NCBI RefSeq assembly: GCF_900116805.1 | Contig: NZ_FPBV01000015.1 | Coordinates: forward strand, 1 to 64,000 | Length of the DNA: 64,000 nucleotides | Reading direction: 5' to 3' | Origin: Paenalicyclobacillus macrosporangiidus | Lineage (GTDB): Bacteria; Bacillota; Bacilli; Alicyclobacillales; Alicyclobacillaceae | In this document: positions 62,062-64,000 of the stretch, in pieces | How positions within the stretch are numbered: the stretch's first letter is position 1 | Layout: every line of letters begins with the position of its first letter | Program-made: the position numbers and the translations under genes | The notes under the pieces: model-generated | What the model was told of the DNA's origin: nothing | The model's input: the letters and a program-made list of their open reading frames with translations, nothing else | Database searches by the model: none

Positions 62062-62987
62062 ACGGGGGTCACCACCGCAGTAATGGGACCGTCGAAGACG
62101 GCCGAGGCCTCCACCTTGACGAACTTGCCGCCGCATGAGTACCGGAAGGCAAGAGTGGGCCTCTCCCGATCCGCTTCTCCAACTACCCCGTACAGACCCG
62201 TTCGTACCTCGTCCTCGTCGTCTGTCGCTGACCAGTAGGCGGGTAGCCGGCCGTGCGAGTGGATGTGAGCGACCACGAAACGGTGTTCAGTTTCCATGAA
62301 GCCCTCGCCTTGTACGGTGACGGCCGAGGCCTTTTGCTCGGGCCACACCACATCGTAGCCAATGTCGGTGTCGTACACGATGTACGCCAGGTGCTCAATG
62401 TCCGGCTCGGACTGAAAGCGTTGCACAATCTCGCTCAGACACCAGACAGGAATTTTCGGTACGAACAGATGGAGCGGCGCACGCAGGCCCGTGCTTCCGT
62501 ACACGGGTGCGGCGAAGATGCCTACTTGTGTTTGCCGAACCTCATAAACACGGCCATCCCTGTCGAGCAAGTAGTACACCGGGGGCACCGGCGGGGCCGG
62601 CGGCTCCGTGTACACGGTGATCGCCGCCCCTTTCTTGTGGCCCTTGAGTACGGGTACGATGTGGCCCGTTTCCTTGTCATAGACCATCTCTGTGCGCTCT
62701 TTCGTGAGCTCCGGGAAGGTCTGCTCCAGCCAGGCCCGTACATCCTCCAGTTTCATCGTCCGGCTGGGTACTTCGAGCCGGTGACCCGCGTAGTAGACCA
62801 CACGATCAATTTCGTACTCGTCCGGTTCTGGTTCCTCAGCCGGTTTGGCTGTGGCCTTGGCAGACGTGGTACGCGTTGTCGGCTTCTTCACGGATTTCTC
62901 TGGCTCCAGCACCTGTGGAATCAGGCCCTTGCGCTCGTCCTCCGGCAGAAGGTCGAAAATCGTGGTTTGCTGGATGTTCGTGTTCAT
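62058..62987 (-). CDS. PRTRC protein A-like JAMM peptidase fused to a ubiquitin-like (protein C-like) domain
   Basis: A 309-residue protein. Residues 1-55 are a polar leader (TTIFDLLPEDERKG) and a Lys/Pro/Ala linker. Residues about 58-125 (DRVVYYAGHRLEVPSRTMKL, WLEQTFPELTKE, ...VLKGHKKG) match the beta-grasp PRTRC protein C, ending near a GHKKG. After a Pro linker, about 135-309 hold protein A: Glu in the early helix/strand region and the JAMM motif HIHSHGRLPAYWSATDD (about 237) with H-x-H-x7-S-x2-D. JAMM enzymes cut ubiquitin-like tails. Fusion of modifier and peptidase in one chain is unusual. Confidence 0.85.
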   Translation of the reverse strand: MNTNIQQTTIFDLLPEDERKGLIPQVLEPEKSVKKPTTRTTSAKATAKPAEEPEPDEYEIDRVVYYAGHRLEVPSRTMKLEDVRAWLEQTFPELTKERTEMVYDKETGHIVPVLKGHKKGAAITVYTEPPAPPVPPVYYLLDRDGRVYEVRQTQVGIFAAPVYGSTGLRAPLHLFVPKIPVWCLSEIVQRFQSEPDIEHLAYIVYDTDIGYDVVWPEQKASAVTVQGEGFMETEHRFVVAHIHSHGRLPAYWSATDDEDEVRTGLYGVVGEADRERPTLAFRYSCGGKFVKVEASAVFDGPITAVVTPV

Positions 62988-63016
62988 GTTCCATGTCTCC
63001 TTTTGGTTTAGATGAT

Positions 63017-63754
63017 TTAGTACCGTTCGGCCCGGTATGCGTTGTGAAATTCAGGGACGGTTCTCCCGAACGGGATGAGCCATTCGTGGGAGATGCCCCC
63101 GTTAGCTTGGACGGCTTCTAAAAATGTGGCGTACTCCCTGTAGGGCGAGTTCTGGCTGGTTCCCACGCCGAATAGGTCGCGATTGTTGGGCGTACTGATG
63201 AATCCGAACACACCCCTGTTCACGACTTCGTGCAGCTCGCACACAGTGTTGTGCGTCCAGCACACGCGGCCGTCATCAAACACGTTAGAGTACGGCCAGC
63301 GGTACAACGGAGAAATCTCCGTGACCACGGAATCTGTCGTGACGGCAATTGAAAGACCGATAAGCTGTTTTGTATGCAAGGTCCAGCGGGCCCGGTAGAC
63401 TATCGTCGGGATGTGCACCAGATACGAAGCGCCCTGATACACCATCGGATACTCGGTCGCCGGCACGTATCCCGTGAGGATGACATCTGTCCAACGGGAG
63501 CACTCCGCGATATCAACCATGAGTGTCCGATCCGGCAAACGTGGCAGTTTGGTGACTCGCAAGTCGGCCACCTTGAGTTGCTCAACCACCATGGACCGAT
63601 CCAACAGGGTAAGCAGCTGGTGCCACCCTACCGTTTTGTAGTGAGTGACGCCGTTTGCCCTAATCTCGAGTTCCGGAAGCTTGTCCGGTTCGAGTTTGAG
63701 AATCAGAGCGTCGGCGGCCTCCTTACCTTTCGTGTGGAGGCTTACGGTGTTCAT
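63017..63754 (-). CDS. PRTRC protein B (E2-like)
   Basis: A 245-residue protein. The segment MVYQGASYLVHIPTIVYRAR then LYRWPYSNVFDDGRVCWTHN (about 165-184) matches the signature region of PRTRC protein B, classed with prokaryotic E2-like proteins; the Cys in GRVCW is the candidate thioester site. It would pass the ubiquitin-like protein from ThiF to a target, or act as a scaffold. It overlaps the upstream gene by 32 bases and precedes protein A by about 30. Confidence 0.82.
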   Translation of the reverse strand: MNTVSLHTKGKEAADALILKLEPDKLPELEIRANGVTHYKTVGWHQLLTLLDRSMVVEQLKVADLRVTKLPRLPDRTLMVDIAECSRWTDVILTGYVPATEYPMVYQGASYLVHIPTIVYRARWTLHTKQLIGLSIAVTTDSVVTEISPLYRWPYSNVFDDGRVCWTHNTVCELHEVVNRGVFGFISTPNNRDLFGVGTSQNSPYREYATFLEAVQANGGISHEWLIPFGRTVPEFHNAYRAERY

Positions 63755-63983
63755 AAAATTGCTTCACCTCCCAGGCACTTAGGATCACGTCCCAAGCGGC
63801 CATGATGTCGTCTGTTAATGCTTCGGGCAGAACCCATATGAAGTGCGGCTCTTCGATGGTGTCGCTCAGGCCAATGCGCGATTGCACCGTACGTTGCGCG
63901 CACCACCAGATGAAATGCCGCCATTCGGCGACCTGTTGCGGATCTTGGCCCTTGATGATGATCACGCAACCGATGTCGTACAC
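63723..63983 (-). CDS. Upstream gene of the PRTRC cassette, possibly cut by the window edge
   Basis: At least 86 residues. The reading frame continues past 63983 to the window end without a stop, so the GTG at 63983 may be internal. It is Trp-rich (EWRHFIWWCAQR, HFIWVLPEALTDDIMAAWD). It overlaps protein B by 32 bases and so belongs to the same operon. It may be the C-terminal part of a known PRTRC subunit (E/F/ParB-related), but no signature was recognised. Confidence 0.45.
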   Translation of the reverse strand: MYDIGCVIIIKGQDPQQVAEWRHFIWWCAQRTVQSRIGLSDTIEEPHFIWVLPEALTDDIMAAWDVILSAWEVKQFYEHRKPPHER

Positions 63984-64000
63984 GACTTCCTCGTCGTGGA

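Noticed and set aside
1-64000. tRNA or rRNA genes
   Set aside because: No cloverleaf with a TTCGANNC loop and no rRNA blocks were seen on either strand by reading.

Overview
The window looks like one section of a large conjugative plasmid, or a plasmid-like integrated element, from an endospore-forming member of the Bacillota. The spore link rests on an alpha/beta-type small acid-soluble spore protein gene (2164-2361). Strong AGGAGG ribosome sites, many GTG/TTG starts, a PrgI/VirB4 conjugation module and copper-amine-oxidase-like surface repeats would fit an Alicyclobacillaceae-type host, but that placement is inference. No rRNA, tRNA or replication initiator was recognised.

Layout. 1-5747: tail of a Y-family DNA polymerase with YolD, small phage-like genes, the spore protein inside a duplicated cassette, a SRAP protein, an ATP-dependent DNA ligase and a lone IS110-type C-terminal domain. 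5857-9116: leftward block of small acidic orphan genes with matching 11-bp operator repeats and a palindromic promoter. 9240-9688: probable large structured RNA with its own promoter and terminator. 9848-15937: a type IV CRISPR-Cas locus (csf1, csf2, csf3, a RecD-like helicase, cas6, array 1), most like subtype IV-D, with no cas1/cas2. 17578-20140: two TnpB elements back to back. 20241-24299: small regulators, a putative restriction endonuclease with a Dam-type methylase, and a UvrD-like helicase with a Cys-rich N-terminus. 24430-26405: AT-rich candidate origin/centromere, then parA and a ribbon-helix-helix partner. 26440-36711: conjugation module (muramidase, VirB6-like, VirB4, PrgI, two pilin-like proteins, 3D-domain hydrolase). 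36849-43756: orphan genes, a replication-relaxation-like protein, a ParM/ParR-type actin partition pair and an EAL protein. 43892-51630: a giant secreted Ig-repeat protein, a holin-like type I toxin and a second surface protein. 52791-56478: AbrB/RelE toxin-antitoxin pair, a membrane AAA ATPase without a protease domain, and a regulator. 56973-59971: tyrosine recombinase, CRISPR array 2 lying between two halves of a broken tnpB, and VapBC. 60182-64000: a LAGLIDADG-like protein and a PRTRC cassette (ThiF/E1, E2-like protein B, and a ubiquitin-like domain fused to a JAMM peptidase).

How the parts fit. The element spreads by conjugation, is held by two partition systems and three toxin-antitoxin pairs, and carries DNA-repair and spore-protection genes. 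It competes with other mobile DNA through a type IV CRISPR system and possibly a restriction-modification pair. A recurrent TTGGC-N11-GC motif upstream of several leftward genes resembles sigma-54 (-24/-12) promoters and may tie the adhesin, the regulator and small genes into one regulon. The most interesting items are the RecD-type type IV locus with two highly divergent arrays linked by an identical 29-bp flank and by TnpB relics, the Ubl-JAMM fusion in the PRTRC cassette, the large RNA, and the TTGGC-N11-GC motif family.
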